This document shows, piece after piece, positions 1-11,281 of a stretch of DNA of 64,000 bases. Source of the DNA: Turritopsis dohrnii (Eukaryota > Cnidaria > Hydrozoa > Anthoathecata > Oceaniidae); contig BQMF02000017.1 in the NCBI GenBank assembly GCA_027922465.2, forward strand, positions 124,001-188,000, in the 5' to 3' direction. Every line of letters begins with the position of its first letter. Position 1 is the stretch's first letter. The notes below the pieces were generated by a model, which was given only the letters and a program-made list of their open reading frames with translations, was not told the DNA's origin and ran no database searches. A program made the position numbers and the translations under genes.

Positions 1-1
1 C

Positions 2-628
2 AATAACACAGACAAGGTGGCTCGTGCCATTTTACAGTATCAAAACACACCATCACCTCACATCAACCTCAGTCCAGCCCAAATCCTTTTGCACTGCCAA
101 CTCCGGGATCATCTACCCACCAATCCCAAACACTACAAGCTACACAAAGATTGGATCATCTCTGCACGTCAGTGTGAAGAGGCCCTGGGAGAGAGGAACC
201 GAAAATTAACTTACACTTACAATAGTTCAGCCCATCATCTGCCTGAATTACCGATTGGTGCTATGGTTGCCATTCAAGAGCCAACATTGAAGGGTAAGTG
301 GTGGCATAAAATAGGCACTGTTGTTAAGGCGCTGCCACACCGTCAGTACCATGTCCAACTAAGTGGTTCTGTGCGCATCACTCTACGAAACAGAAGATTC
401 CTGAAAGCCATCCCAGCAGTACAGCTAAGCCATCCCTTGATATCACCGTACAGTCCAATAGTGCGCCCAACCAACAATGCCACTACACTGCCAAACACAA
501 TCAACCCAGCTCAATCAGACACCATCACACCAGATCTGCAACATGCAGCAGATCCAACTGTATCCATCCAGAACTCAGGTGCTTCAACCAACATGGCTGA
601 CTTCACTAAACCTGCACTGTATGAATGA
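2..628 (+). CDS. Ty3/gypsy-type Pol, C-terminal end of integrase (partial)
   Basis: The frame is open from base 2, so the protein begins outside the window; no start codon is assigned. The visible part resembles the end of a gypsy-group integrase: a YQNTP segment near the start, then a stretch around LPIGAMVAIQ and GTVVKALPHRQYHVQL that fits the small beta-barrel C-terminal DNA-binding domain, followed by a proline/threonine-rich tail. Integrase inserts the reverse-transcribed element DNA into the chromosome. The catalytic core is not in the window. The tail ends at base 628 and is followed by a purine-rich stretch and a possible LTR, the normal order for a retrotransposon 3' end. Assignment to the Ty3/gypsy group rather than another LTR group is from domain pattern only. 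Confidence 0.7.
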   Translation, partial: NNTDKVARAILQYQNTPSPHINLSPAQILLHCQLRDHLPTNPKHYKLHKDWIISARQCEEALGERNRKLTYTYNSSAHHLPELPIGAMVAIQEPTLKGKWWHKIGTVVKALPHRQYHVQLSGSVRITLRNRRFLKAIPAVQLSHPLISPYSPIVRPTNNATTLPNTINPAQSDTITPDLQHAADPTVSIQNSGASTNMADFTKPALYE

Positions 629-688
629 CCATTTATTTTGTTAGGGGAGATAATGGACAATTTATACATTCTCTCAGTAGGCGGGAGA

Positions 689-1036
689 TGTACAGTTAAC
701 TCTTATGTTTATTTCTTATGTTTATGTTCAGAAACCTCCTACTAATAGTTATCATTAATATTATATATATGACTAGCCTTAGAGCTTTTAACTAGACTTA
801 GTTCTTATCTCAACAGTCATTATGTATGCGACCGTTATGAATATCTTTTGTTCTATATACTACTATTCGCTGATCTTACAGACCAAACATTTACCATCGA
901 TGATGGTTTGATTATGTACATTTCGTTTACCAGACAGGTCTGTTTATTTAGCGTGACTGAAGTTTGGAAGAATGTCCGAAGTTAGGACGATTGACGGTAT
1001 ATAATAATATATTAACCAAATTTTGAATATCTAAAC
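689..1036 (+). repeat. Possible 3' LTR of the gypsy-like element
   Basis: A purine-rich run (GGCGGGAGA) just before base 689 could be the polypurine tract, and the following sequence starts TGTACAG, as LTRs usually start with TG. The right end is a guess near ...CTAAACA. The matching 5' LTR would lie outside the window, so the limits cannot be confirmed. Confidence 0.3.
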
Positions 1037-1343
1037 AAAAAAATTGGTAAAGGGTGCATGAAGCAATATTCAAACCTTATGTCTTTTATGAGAACCAAAA
1101 ACTTTATATAATAATGATGGTATTAAGAAAAATTGAGAGAGCTCTTTTGAAAACAAGAGACTATGTAAGCAAATCCATTGCTAGCTTAGCCTCCATGCTC
1201 TTAGTAAAAAAAACGTTACCAGCAGTTCATAGAAACTGCTACAGGTGAGCCGCCATCATTAGTCGGTCGGATATCCGTTTCGGGACAACATAGGGGAGCA
1301 ATAGTGATAAACGGAACTTTCCTCTCTTTTTGTCTAGGAAGTA
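1037..1343. other. Intergenic, nothing recognised
   Basis: AT-rich sequence with a short frame of 64 codons (1054-1248) that shows no domain pattern. No gene or repeat can be supported here. Confidence 0.4.
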
Positions 1344-2663
1344 GGTTGCAAGATAAAATCATACTTTGAAAGGAGGAAGAAAGATTACGTCATCTGAGGG
1401 TACCGTATAATCTCAATTCATGATGGTACCACACATCAGATTGTGTTGTACAAGGTAACCAGGTATAGATTGGCACTATACACTCCTGAACACGACGGAT
1501 AGAGAAAATCGAAATATGAAAGCGAAACATGAAAGCAAATTAAGACCGATTGTGTTGATTTCTTTTTGATTATTATTACAGTTATCCTTACTTCTGAAGT
1601 ATTACGGAATGTTTTTATTGCCCAACAAAACAAAACCAAAATGTTGAGCTTCAGGTACCACGTGCTTAAAAACAATACTTTTGCATTTAAATGATTATTA
1701 ATCTCCCTTGAATTTATAGGCGGTATTTCTTTGAGATTGAAAAACAATGAAAATAAGGCGATAGAAAAAGCGATAAAATTTTAAAATCCTGTCGCTTTTC
1801 ATCCCCACCAATGGCATTAAAATAAAAACCATCGCCGCGAAATATGAAAGCGACGAAGATTCATCGCCGTGTAGTGGGGACCAAGCTTTAGTGGACACAC
1901 TTTTGGAATCAAAAACACCTGTTTATCGTTAATTTCTGTCGCATATTTTTTGCGATAGGAAATGAAAAAGTTTTCAATTGCAAAATTAATTCCATCGCCA
2001 AAAAATCTTGATATCACAGAAAAGTCAATTATAAAAGTAACTGAAAAATTGAATAGGTCTATTGTTTCAAAGTGACTGTGTGTTGTAAAATATAAGATAA
2101 GCAACAAGTTATAGTAAGAACGGGTAGAAAAAAGCAACTGAATTTGTTGTGGAGGAAGAATCATCTCTTGCTCTGATAAGGAAATATCCCTGTGTACGTT
2201 CACGATAAATTTCCTGAATCCAATACATGCGTTTTCTTTTTCTTTTTTCTTTTTGTTTAAAAGCAAAGTAGCACCGAGAACACACAACAGTTTGTCTTCA
2301 CTATCCATGGTTTAGAATTGAAAAGAAATTTTTTTAAAAAATTTATTCCTTTCAGTGGACACACACATAACACAGGTGTTTACGACGGTGTTTGCGCGAC
2401 AATTTGTCCATCGTAAAAAAATTTGCAATAGTTTCTACGGCTTTCAGTGGAAACTTAGCTTAAAAGTACTCCAATACCTCCATTATTTCACCGATTCGCA
2501 ATCTAAAACTAAAAGTGTACATAAACACGGTGGTTCGCGCGTAAATTGCATCAGTCAGTAAAAGTGCGCGCGCATAAAAATTCAGACTAATATCAAACAC
2601 ACGGTGACCGAAAGTATCGAATTTTGTTGTTCTCCTTTCAAAGTATGATTTTATCTTGCAACC
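1344..2663. mobile_element. Inverted-repeat element with perfect 32-bp ends, no transposase
   Basis: The two ends (1344-1375 and 2632-2663) are perfect inverted copies over 32 bp, beginning GGTTGCAAGATAAAATC. Between them are AT-rich sequence, repeated GCGATAG-type words around 1757-1960, and two direct copies of AGTGGACACAC near 1891 and 2355. No open frame looks like a transposase, so this is a non-autonomous element of about 1.3 kb. No clear target-site duplication was found, so the superfamily is unknown. Confidence 0.6.
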
Positions 2664-2975
2664 AACTTTTACATTTTGGTACAATTAATTTTATGTAGAT
2701 TAAAGGGAAGAAAGTTTCAGGAGCAAGTAAAATATATTCTAATAACTTTATGTTTTCCTGTAGCTTTGGCTGATACCATTTTTCTATTTATATACAACAG
2801 GCATATTAGCATTTTCATTCCCTCCTCCGGCTCCGTCCACATAATAATAGCTATAGCAGCTGGCTTAATGTGTGTGGCTAGCCCAGGAGACTCAGGATGT
2901 AAAACAAACCTGCTGCAATCAAGTTATTATGTTGAATTCTTTTGTAATATGGTTTTGCCAGATCTGCCAGTCTAA
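2664..2975. other. Spacer between two elements, nothing recognised
   Basis: A 99-codon frame at 2676-2975 runs through this stretch but has no domain pattern and ends at the start of the hAT element. Confidence 0.4.
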
Positions 2976-3889
2976 CAGGGCCCGCGCTACCGCAACTGAA
3001 AAAGGAACAGCCAAAAGCTATTATTATGCATTCAGGCTTTAAATCCGGAATCAGCAGCCGACCACTACCGAATCATTTACTTTGATGCAATCAACACCGT
3101 AGTCATGGGCATTAAGGACCGTTTTGAGCAACCAAGTGCTACCAATTCATTTCAAGCATCGAGCAGTTTTTTTTTGACATCCATCAACTCCGGCGACCCC
3201 TACCAGACAGAGATAGGCGCTTTTGAAAAGTACTCGGATGACCTCGACATCTCTGCACTGCCTGCCGAAATCCAAGTTCTGCGCTCTCGTTTTTAAAAAT
3301 GAAAAGGTTGCTCATTTCAAGGAGATAACAGACAATTATAGTCAAATCAAATGGCGCACTAGAAAGAAATCCCTTTGGAAACATCATCAAGTTGATGAAG
3401 CTAGTCCTTGTTGGTGCAGCTACAAGTGCAACACCCGAGCGATCATTCTCTCTTGCACGCAGATTGAAAACTTGGCTTCGAGCAACAATGACTCAAAGGT
3501 GTTTCAACTCTTTGGCAGCTTTCTTTTCACAAAGAACTTACGGATAACATTTCTTTGGTAAATATAGCCAACGAATTTGTTGCCTTAAAAACATCCAGAA
3601 AAAATATTTTTGCGAAATTTGTGGATTCTGATTTATGGTATATATACTATATTGTTATAGTTATAATTACTTTGGAGTCCTCTTTAAAAATGCTTTAAAG
3701 ATTATTGTAGGTGTATAAATCTTTAGGAATCAGTACACTGTTAGCCAATCTAGAGCTGTCAAAATTGCAAAAACTGTCCTTGCCCTCCGGCGCCAACCAT
3801 GGTGGCGCCTTCACTCTAAATTGCCGATTTCAAAATTTTTCAGTATAAAATGTGGCCCCTCTACTTTCAAATTCATAGCGCGGGCCCTG
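2976..3889 (+). mobile_element. hAT transposon, decayed, with 5-bp target duplication
   Basis: The element starts CAGGGCCCGCGCTA and ends with its inverted copy. The bases TCTAA precede it (2971-2975) and follow it (3890-3894), giving a 5-bp target-site duplication. It contains the remains of a hAT transposase on the + strand (separate entry). At 914 bp it is too short for a whole transposase gene, so it is an internally deleted copy. Confidence 0.8.
3108..3530 (+). pseudogene. hAT transposase C-terminal fragment (broken)
   Basis: Two pieces in different frames resemble the C-terminal half of hAT transposases of the ZMYM/TTF-type class. The first, from about 3108, reads IKDRFEQPSATNSFQ and then YSDDLDISALPAEIQVL before a stop. 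The second, 3389-3530, contains LVLVGAATSATPERSFSLAR followed by KTWLRATMTQRCFNSLAAF, the pattern of the hAT dimerisation domain (conserved P-x-S-x-x-S-E-R-x-F-S and L-R-x-x-M-x-x-x-R). Stops and frameshifts separate them and the N-terminal zinc finger and catalytic part are absent, so it cannot make an active enzyme. The flanking 15-bp inverted ends and 5-bp duplication support the family call. Confidence 0.75.
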
Positions 3890-4156
3890 TCTAAACTCTC
3901 TATTTTATTACCTCCAAAACTCAATGACAGAAAAGTGATGTGATGTTGCTTTCCTAAAACACAAATTACACAGGACCGACGATGAGCATAATATTTTTCT
4001 GCAATATTTATTTTGTCTGCTTGACTTTTGTGGTGATTCAAAATCATGATACTGTTAAAAAGGTTCATTTTAGCTCTCATTTTTATTTGCCATAATACTA
4101 TTATATATCCATGATTTTACTGTTTTTAAAGTCTCTTATGTTAATTTACGTACTTG
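3890..4156. other. Spacer, nothing recognised
   Basis: AT-rich sequence between the hAT copy and the next inverted-repeat element. No gene, tRNA or repeat could be recognised. Confidence 0.4.
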
Positions 4157-5196
4157 ATAAAACATGAACCGACCAGAACTGACCAGAACCCAGCAGGAAC
4201 CGACCAGAACCCAGCAGAGACCCATCAATACAGACCCTGCAAATGGGACCCAGGACCCTAAAAATCAAAGGCGAGACTCAGTACCCAGGACTCAAACAAT
4301 TCTCTTGAAAAGATTATATATATTAGATATATATATTAACACACAGTCTTAAATGTTAATCAATATATACTTCTTTTAACAAAAAGTGTCAAAACATTTT
4401 CTCATTAAAATAAATAAATAAATAATAAAATAATAAAGCTGGAGCCATGTGTGATAATTTAAATTTACATTATCACACATGGCTCCAGCTTTGAAGTTAA
4501 CAAGAAAGAATTCACAGTTCTCCGAGCTACAATTGTATAAGAAGGGAAAGGACCTGAATCCGGTGTCCCACCTATCACATAATAGGCTCCCTGGTCTTGG
4601 GTCACACCTATTGTATGTAGGGTTGGGAGTCCCGATTCCCGGATCCCACTTTTCCAGTAGGTCTTTCACCACGTATATAGGCCTTTTACCACAAAAAATC
4701 ACCCATGCGGCTATTTAAGTAAGTAGTGCACAAATAAATTTTAATACTTCACAATATCACATGTTTAGACTGGTGTCTAGGAAATTTACTGCACTTTCAA
4801 ATAGATCCACTTTGCAAATCTGAAAAACTACATTGCACTACATTATTAATTACGCAACTCGACACAATCAAGAGAATTGTTTGTTTAGAGAATTTTTGTG
4901 CACACTTTCAGCACCCAGATCCCGGGTCTGACGTTTGATTTGAGAGTCCTGGGTCCTGGGTCCCACCTTTGATGTTAAGATCCCCGGTCCCCCCACCCTT
5001 GATTTTAGGGTCTCGGGTCTCATGTCCCACTTTTGATTTTAGTGTCGCGGGTCCCACCTCCCACCTGATTTTATGGTCCTGGTCCCATTTGCAGGGTCCA
5101 TATTGGTATATCTCTGCTGGGTTCTGGTCGGGTCTTGGTGGGTTCCTGCTGGGTTCCTGCTGGGTTCTGGTCGGTTCTGGTCGGTTCATGTTTTAT
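4157..5196. mobile_element. Large inverted-repeat (foldback-like) element with minisatellite arms
   Basis: The outer ends are inverted copies starting ATAAAACATGAACCGACC. The arms carry tandem words such as GACCAGAACCCAGCAGGA on the left (4166-4230) and the complement on the right (5100-5190), plus a GGTCCCACTTTTGATTTTA minisatellite at about 4915-5080. A 24-bp perfect palindrome with a 10-base loop lies near the middle (4435-4492). No transposase is encoded; the frames seen in the arms are products of the repeats. Confidence 0.6.
4435..4492. repeat. Perfect 24-bp hairpin inside the foldback-like element
   Basis: Bases 4435-4458 and 4469-4492 are exact reverse complements (core GGAGCCATGTGTGATAAT) around a 10-base AT-only loop apart from one C. 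It would form a very stable cruciform or RNA hairpin. Confidence 0.85.
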
Positions 5197-5379
5197 AAAG
5201 TATGGTTAATTTAAGAGTCTGAAAAAATGACGTTTTTTTCTCAAAATGATTTTGTTTTGCTTTTTTTCCCTTTTTAGCCACCAATGTCTCAAAAAAGTGA
5301 AATCCAAACAAGAATGGTTTCCTACCAGTTTAAGTCATTAATTTTTTAAATTTAAGGTACATTATTATATATATAAAAC

Positions 5380-5424
5380 ATTGTAGGAATCTAACCCTAG
5401 TCCCTAACCCTAACCCTAAAATTA
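5380..5424. repeat. Short interstitial telomere-like repeat
   Basis: The sequence CTAACCCTA, then CCCTAACCCTAACCCTAA, is a few units of the animal telomere repeat (CCCTAA). It is only about three to four units, so it marks either a repair scar or chance. Confidence 0.55.
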
Positions 5425-5478
5425 TCAGCAGTCTATTCAGAGTTCTAAGGGCAAAAAATGAAGGTTTATTTATATGAT

Positions 5479-5930
5479 TTCGCTTTTTTTTATAAAAACC
5501 AGTAAAATCTGACCTGAGGCTGGCTGTTCTTACTTTTTGAGCCTGAATTGTTCTTATTTTGTTCTTAGCTTTAAGAGCACAGTTTCAGATTTCAGCCTCA
5601 TTTTGTTCTTATTTATGGAACTTCCAGTAAAAAATAAATCTCTTTAAAAACAACTGTTTAAAAGCATGGTTGCTGTTTGGTAATGACCCGATATGAGTAT
5701 GCAAGGTGAAAAAAACAACAACTTCTAAACCATTTGCCAGTGAGAGAATTCACGTCATGAGTTGTTCCTATCATGAATTGTTCTTATTCTATAAGAAAAT
5801 TCAGGCTTAGGCTGTTCTTAATTTTTGAAACCTTAATTTGAGCTTCAGGTTGTTCTTATTTTGTTCTTATTTTTTTACCAAATTTGAGGCTCGTGTTCTT
5901 ATAAAATTGTTCTTATAAAAAAAAAGCGTG
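5479..5930. mobile_element. TIR element A1, ATAAGAAC word family
   Basis: The right end reads AAAAGCGTG followed by TA; the left end is a decayed form (TTCGCTTTTTTTTATAAAAACC). The interior holds many copies of GTTCTTATT and of the word GAGGCT. It aligns along its whole length with the copy at 61753-62208 in the same orientation, which fixes the limits. About 452 bp, no coding capacity, TA target site on the right. Confidence 0.75.
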
Positions 5931-6002
5931 TATATGATGCTTTTCTCTAATTCAATTCAAAGACTGACACTCACCTGAACAAATTTTTCATATTTAATAT
6001 AT

Positions 6003-6398
6003 TTACCGTATTTCCTCTAATAAACGCCGCCCTCTATTAAACACCGCACTTATATGCAAACGTGTAATAAACGCCTCCCTCTATTAAACGCCGCATCTTG
6101 AAAAGCAGCGTTTATTAGAAAACAGGCTAAACAAGAATCATAAAGACATTTTCATCTCATACAAGAGAACGGCGACAGTAATATTGCTCTTCTTTGACAT
6201 TTTTCTGAACATATCTTTAGTGTAAAACATTTTCACACAATCTTTTGTAACGTTTTTTAGGATAAGAAAACATTGTTGTTTAAGTTTGCTTCTGTCCAAT
6301 TTTTTCATTTTGTAATAAACGCCGCCCTCTAATGAACGCCTCTCTCTATTAAACTCTGCATCCAAAACCTTGAATTTGTAATAAACGCCGCGTTTCAT
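6003..6398. repeat. AATAAACGCCGC-rich repeat cluster
   Basis: Two clusters (6003-6125 and 6313-6398) contain many copies of AATAAACGCCGC/TCTATTAAACGCC in both orientations, separated by about 190 bp of AT-rich DNA. Arrays like this occur at the ends of non-autonomous DNA elements in aquatic invertebrates; no clear terminal repeat or target duplication was found here. Confidence 0.5.
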
Positions 6399-6704
6399 GT
6401 TGTTTCATGGTGCTGTGCACGACAACAAAAATGTTGAATATGTTCAACATTCATACAATGTTGTCTGAAAATTAACCAATCATATCGAAGGAGAGAAAAA
6501 AACAAACAAAACATTTTTATGTTTTCAAAGTTTCTCTTTAAAACTGCATGTAGTGAAAACAGGCAAATGGATGGATAAAATACAAGAAACTGAAACTTTT
6601 ATGGTGATTCTATGAAAAGAAGAAAGTCTATAATAGTAAATCCAAAATATGGAGTTCTTTTTTGTTTTTTTGTGTTATTTTGAATTAAATTAAATGCCTA
6701 CCTA

Positions 6705-6835
6705 AAAAAGTCTGGGAAAGTGACCAATTTTTGGGGGGAGGGTAACTAAAATTTTCCCTGACCAAATTTTCCCCTGACTTTTCTGCACCGGACCAAAAAA
6801 ATTTTCCCTTAATTTTTTTTCCCTGATAAAGTATA
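6705..6835 (-). mobile_element. Fragment of CCTTATC-type TIR element, GTCAGGGAAAA word
   Basis: Read on the minus strand this starts TTTATCAGGGAAAA and continues with GGTCCGGTGCAGAAAAGTCA, matching the second half of the element at 49550-49880 almost word for word, but with the repeated word GTCAGGGAAAA in place of GTCGGGGAAAA. It is a truncated copy. Confidence 0.6.
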
Positions 6836-7070
6836 TGGACATCAGGCATGAATAATCAACTTCACCACTATAATGAATTTTTTCAAGGGAATGTCATTTC
6901 TCTCTTATGAGTGTCGTAACAAACACAATGTTTTTTAAAAAAGATTCATAAATGAAATGTGTACAACAAAAATGATTTGACTGCCTCTCACCGTGTAAAT
7001 TGCCCTATCCTCAATTCACATGAGTTTCCAAATATTTTTTTATGTTCTGAACTATGTATCTGTAGTGTAA

Positions 7071-7240
7071 CACAACACATTTTTTTAGGCAACCAAGGTT
7101 CAACATTAGTAGTAATTCTTATAAAAATGGTTATTCTTAAGAGTTGCTTAATTTGTGGCTAAGCATTAATCAAAAATATATCTTTCTTGAAAATCTTTGT
7201 ATATTACTTGTTTAATTAATTTACTTGCTTAAGTAAAGTA
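7071..7240. mobile_element. TIR element A6, ATAAGCAAC family, decayed copy
   Basis: From about 7071 the sequence (CACATTTTTTTAGGCAACC, then AAGGTTCAACATTAGTAGTAA) matches the left ends of the copies at 11203 and the inverted right end at 60385. It retains the uninterrupted segment GTTGCTTAATTTGTGGCTAA into which other elements are inserted in the copy at 11203. The right end has decayed beyond recognition. Confidence 0.6.
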
Positions 7241-8260
7241 ACTAAGTATTACAAAGTTTCAAAAGGAAGCAATACTATTTCGTCAAATTCAAACAATTCT
7301 AAATATTTTGAAAAATATAAATCCAGGCGAAAAGTTTTATTATATATAAAATATATAATCAGGGACCGCAGAGCAGGGTGGCTAAGGGGGCTAGGTTTTT
7401 TTTACAATTTTAGCCATTCTAATCCAATGAAATTCACAAACATTTTGTAGCCCTACAGTACCGTTCAGATGAAACTTTACATGTACATGAAAATTATCAC
7501 ATGCATATTTCGTGATCGAACAAAAGAATGCATGAGTTTGATTATTAAAACACGCAGTTGGTATAACAAAAATAATTTAACTTCGTGTGATAAGAATGGA
7601 CACATGAACATTCTTTGTGTAAACATGAGATGTTATATGAAGTCGTAAATCTCATGTACATGTAAAGTTTCATGCGAACAGTACTGTAAGTAGTCTGATA
7701 ATACTGATTATGATTAATAATAATGTCACAGACCAGTTTTTCATCATTTTTCTGTATGATCACACCAGCTGACACTGTATTACCTATTTTTAAAAACAAT
7801 TTTAAAATGTGCTCATTTCAAAATTTCTTTTTGCTATTATCTAAGGTCCTGAGTACTATTGCTTAACAATTTATAAACTTGTTGCTTATAACAAAACAAA
7901 CGTGTACTACATACCTAATTATAAATCCTTTTTATCATTATTATATGTAATTTTTATTGCTATTATTGTAGGGTGACAAAATGGGTAAAAGTGGGGCAAC
8001 CAGGTGAATACCCCTTTTTTACCTTTTATTTGCTCCATGGTTGTGGCAGTTGATCAAGATTACTCCTTTTTTTTTTCAAGATTTATTTTTATGTAATCTT
8101 TTTCATTTTTAGAGAGAAAAAATTGACAATAAGGAACTGGGAGCCCAAATCTATCAGTCCAATTCTCTGCAGAAGTGTCTTGCAGGATCTATAAAAACAT
8201 TATTATATAATATATATGTATATATATATTAAAATTATATTATCTATATAGACATTCACA
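7241..8260. other. Upstream of the LicD gene, no gene seen
   Basis: AT-rich non-coding sequence. The last 100 bases before the LicD start contain AT dinucleotide runs (8200-8250). A 5' untranslated exon could lie here but no splice signals decide it. Confidence 0.4.
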
Positions 8261-9229
8261 ATGAAAGTTATTTTTTGCAAAATAAGCAGTAAATCAGTAA
8301 AAATATCACTAGTACTTCTTTTCATTATTGCTGTGATTTTTATCAGTCGTATCAATAAGCTCATCCATTGTGATGAATACATCTCGACACAGTTAGTCAA
8401 AACACCAGAAGGATCAGCAATCCCAAAGTTTGATCAGACAGTCATGGTTATTCCATTCAGTAACCTAAGTGGACCTTGTCATTATGCTGCTAGTAATAGT
8501 GTATCTTGCCCTGACGTACGCAAAAAGGGTGAAACTGTGTTAAGACAAGTTCAACTGGTTATCATCAGAATGCTTAAAGTGATAGATATAATTTGTCAGA
8601 AACATTCTATAAATTATTGGATCATGAGTGGAACACTATTGGGAGCTCATCGTCATAAAACTATAATACCATGGGACAATGATGCCGATATTGGTTTGCT
8701 CGAAGAAGATTATGTCAAATTAGTTGAAGCTTTTCGTGCAGACTTGCCTGAAGATTATTTTTTCCAAACTATTGAAACTGATCCAGAATTCTCAAAGAAT
8801 GGATGGATCAAAGCAAAGGTACGTGATAGAAACAGTTGTTATGGACACTGCATACGACGTGGTTGCACATGGCATGATGGCATACAAACAGATATATTCG
8901 TTTTCAAAAGATCAAATCCTGATAGCGATGAAATTGTGAGTGTGACTACCGGGCGATTTAAGTTAAACGTTGCAGACATTCTGCCTACCACAAGAATATC
9001 ATTTGAGGGTGTAAAAGTATCTGCCCCAAAAAGGACTGAAATTGTTTTAGAGAGGTTATTTGGGGAGTCTTACATGACACCAGTTTCCAGTCAATGTCCA
9101 GAGAATGGGTTTATGGCAATTCCTTGGTATTCTTGTGAATATATGAAGAGTCTTCCTGCAACAGAACTTAAACAAGTTTTAGAAGATTCAATGGTACATA
9201 GTAGTTGGTTTTTCTGGTATTTCGGATAA
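8261..9229 (+). CDS. LicD/fukutin-type transferase, membrane-anchored
   Basis: This 322-residue protein belongs to the LicD family, whose members transfer phosphocholine, phospho-sugar or related groups onto glycans; fukutin and FKRP are Golgi members in animals. Residues 15-30 form one hydrophobic helix after a short basic N-terminus, so it should be a type II membrane protein with its domain in the Golgi lumen. The LicD signature lies at about 116-145: YWIMSGTLLGAHRHKTIIPW followed at once by the metal-binding acidic cluster DNDAD (139-143). A second acidic pair occurs in WHDGIQTDIF (about 204-213). Many cysteines (83, 193, 197, 202) suggest lumenal disulfides. The gene has no intron. The start was chosen because it precedes the membrane helix directly. 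The substrate cannot be told from sequence. Confidence 0.85.
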   Translation: MKVIFCKISSKSVKISLVLLFIIAVIFISRINKLIHCDEYISTQLVKTPEGSAIPKFDQTVMVIPFSNLSGPCHYAASNSVSCPDVRKKGETVLRQVQLVIIRMLKVIDIICQKHSINYWIMSGTLLGAHRHKTIIPWDNDADIGLLEEDYVKLVEAFRADLPEDYFFQTIETDPEFSKNGWIKAKVRDRNSCYGHCIRRGCTWHDGIQTDIFVFKRSNPDSDEIVSVTTGRFKLNVADILPTTRISFEGVKVSAPKRTEIVLERLFGESYMTPVSSQCPENGFMAIPWYSCEYMKSLPATELKQVLEDSMVHSSWFFWYFG

Positions 9230-9711
9230 GTCTTGTATACCCATGTGTGTGTTTGACTTAGTACATGATTTTCAAATTCGATTTTCTTCTGAAAATTTAT
9301 CCAAGTTCTGGATTTTTCTGAGCTGTTTTGTTGTTTATTCAGCTATGTATGCATTTATAAGTTTGTACAATCATAAGCATATAACATACAGTTTTCGAAA
9401 TGTTAAACATAATTGAGGATGTGATGAATTTATAAATATCATAATTAAGATTTGTGATGTTATTAAAATAGAGGGAGTTGGAATACTATATTTTTGACTT
9501 AAAATTTTTTTTAAAAAAACAATAGCACATGACTGCTATCAAATGAATGTAGACATTTTTGAAAAGTATAAAGCAATTATAAGGAAAGTTCAAGGTTAAA
9601 ATATATTTACAGTCCTTTAAAAGTAAACTTTATCAGAAATGTTTGCATTTACCAGAAATACAAATGAGTTTTTGTACGATTTTTTTAGGATTTTTATTCA
9701 AAAACTTTTTT

Positions 9712-9827
9712 CAGTTAACTGCAAGCTATTCCCTCGTAAAGGGAATCTTTGGTCATTCAGGAAAAGTTTCAGTTAACTGCAAGCTATTCCCTCGTAAAGG
9801 GAATCTTTGGTCATTCAGGAAAAGTTT
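9712..9827. repeat. Perfect 58-bp tandem duplication
   Basis: Bases 9712-9769 are repeated exactly at 9770-9827; each unit starts CAGTTAACTGCAAGCTATTC. The identity shows a recent duplication, or an assembly error. Confidence 0.9.
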
Positions 9828-11202
9828 TGACGTTATTGAATGTCGCGGTTCTAAAAAAAAAAAAACACGATAATTTGTGATTTTTCGAAGAACAAAAACG
9901 CATAATGAACTTTTTTACATTCTGTGTATCATGTTAACCTCCCCGTTCCATTCGATTTCTCTCATGCTTGCAATACGGACCTCTAATAGAGGCCTCCTCA
10001 TTAACTCTCATTTTGTTTGAACCTCCTGTTTTGGTCTCAAATCTGTTAGATACCAGTCTGTGCAATCTTGGGAATTTTGTTATAATTTATTCACTGATTC
10101 TAAATAATGTCTTTGCCTAAATTGAAATCCATTTTGAAGTCTATTTTTTCTAAATTTCTTGATTGATTTGCTTCTGACACCCTCGTTTAAGCTTATGTTA
10201 ACATTGCCGATTTCTGTTTTATTCGCTTCATTTACCAATCCGTTGTAAATATTCTTGTGATCTATACACAGAATATATAATGTCGTATTGATTAATTGAT
10301 TATAAATACCATCATGCCTGCACAGCAACCACGTCGTATGTAGTGTTCATAACAACTGTTTCGGTCACGTAACTTTTTTACTTTGACCAATCCATTCTAT
10401 GAGTATTGCGATGACCTCCCAACAATGTTCCACTCATGATCCAATAATTTATAAAATGTTTCTGACCAATCATATCAATCACTTTAAGCATTCTGACGAT
10501 AAACAGTTGAATTTGTCTTCCCACAGTGTTTCTGATACTAGCAGCATAATGGTAAGGTTTCTTCTTTCAAACTTTGGGATTGTTGATCCTTCTGGTGTTT
10601 TGAATGTGTTGAGATGTATTCATCATAATATTGAGATGTATTCATTATAATGATGAGTATTCGATGTAAATTGGCTTTTCTTATCCTTTCGATCGCCCTT
10701 TTATGTTGTATTCGTGGCGGAAGTCGATCGTTTGATCGACACCAATACAGAGATTTGGAGAACTTCGAAAATGCTTACTGTATTGCTCGTTATGAACTTT
10801 GTTGATAGTGTTACTATTTCGTTTTATAGTAGTTGTCGTAGGAATCCTCCTCTTTAGTCGTAGAGTGCCTCTTCTTCCGATCGGAATAAAATTGGATATG
10901 TGCTTTTTTGAAGTGCTTTCTTTTCTAAGACGGTCTTTGGTGATTTTGTAGCTTTTGATATCAAAATGTACAATCATTAATTCTGAAATGTTTCGTTTCC
11001 TATTATCTTTTCCTGATGGTGATGTATCCGATTTAAATATTTGTTACGTTTTTCTTTTCTTTTTCTTTTTTTTTTTTTTTTCGATTATACTAAACTAAAA
11101 CTAAATTTGTAACAAAATCAAAAAAAAAAAAAAAAAGAAAAAAAAAAAAAAAAAAAAAAAACGTAACAGCGTAATAATAGTAGCTCATTGACAAACGTCA
11201 TA
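9828..11202. other. Non-coding stretch, no gene recognised
   Basis: Several short frames on both strands (for example 10080-10328 and 10681-10977, minus) have no domain pattern. 11040-11166 is a poly-T run followed by a poly-A run between TTACGTTTTTC and AACGTAA, forming a low-complexity inverted repeat. Confidence 0.4.
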
Positions 11203-11281
11203 CAAGTTTTTTTTATAAGCAACCAAGGTCAGACGTTAGCAGTAATGTTTGCTTAAAAAATGACCGAAGTGTTGCTTAATA

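Noticed and set aside
4908..5189. 93-codon minus-strand frame with NRPEPTRTQQEP repeats
   Set aside because: It is a translation of the minisatellite arm; the opposite strand and other arm give similar artificial frames.
5380..5424. Telomere or chromosome end
   Set aside because: Only three to four units, with ordinary sequence on both sides.
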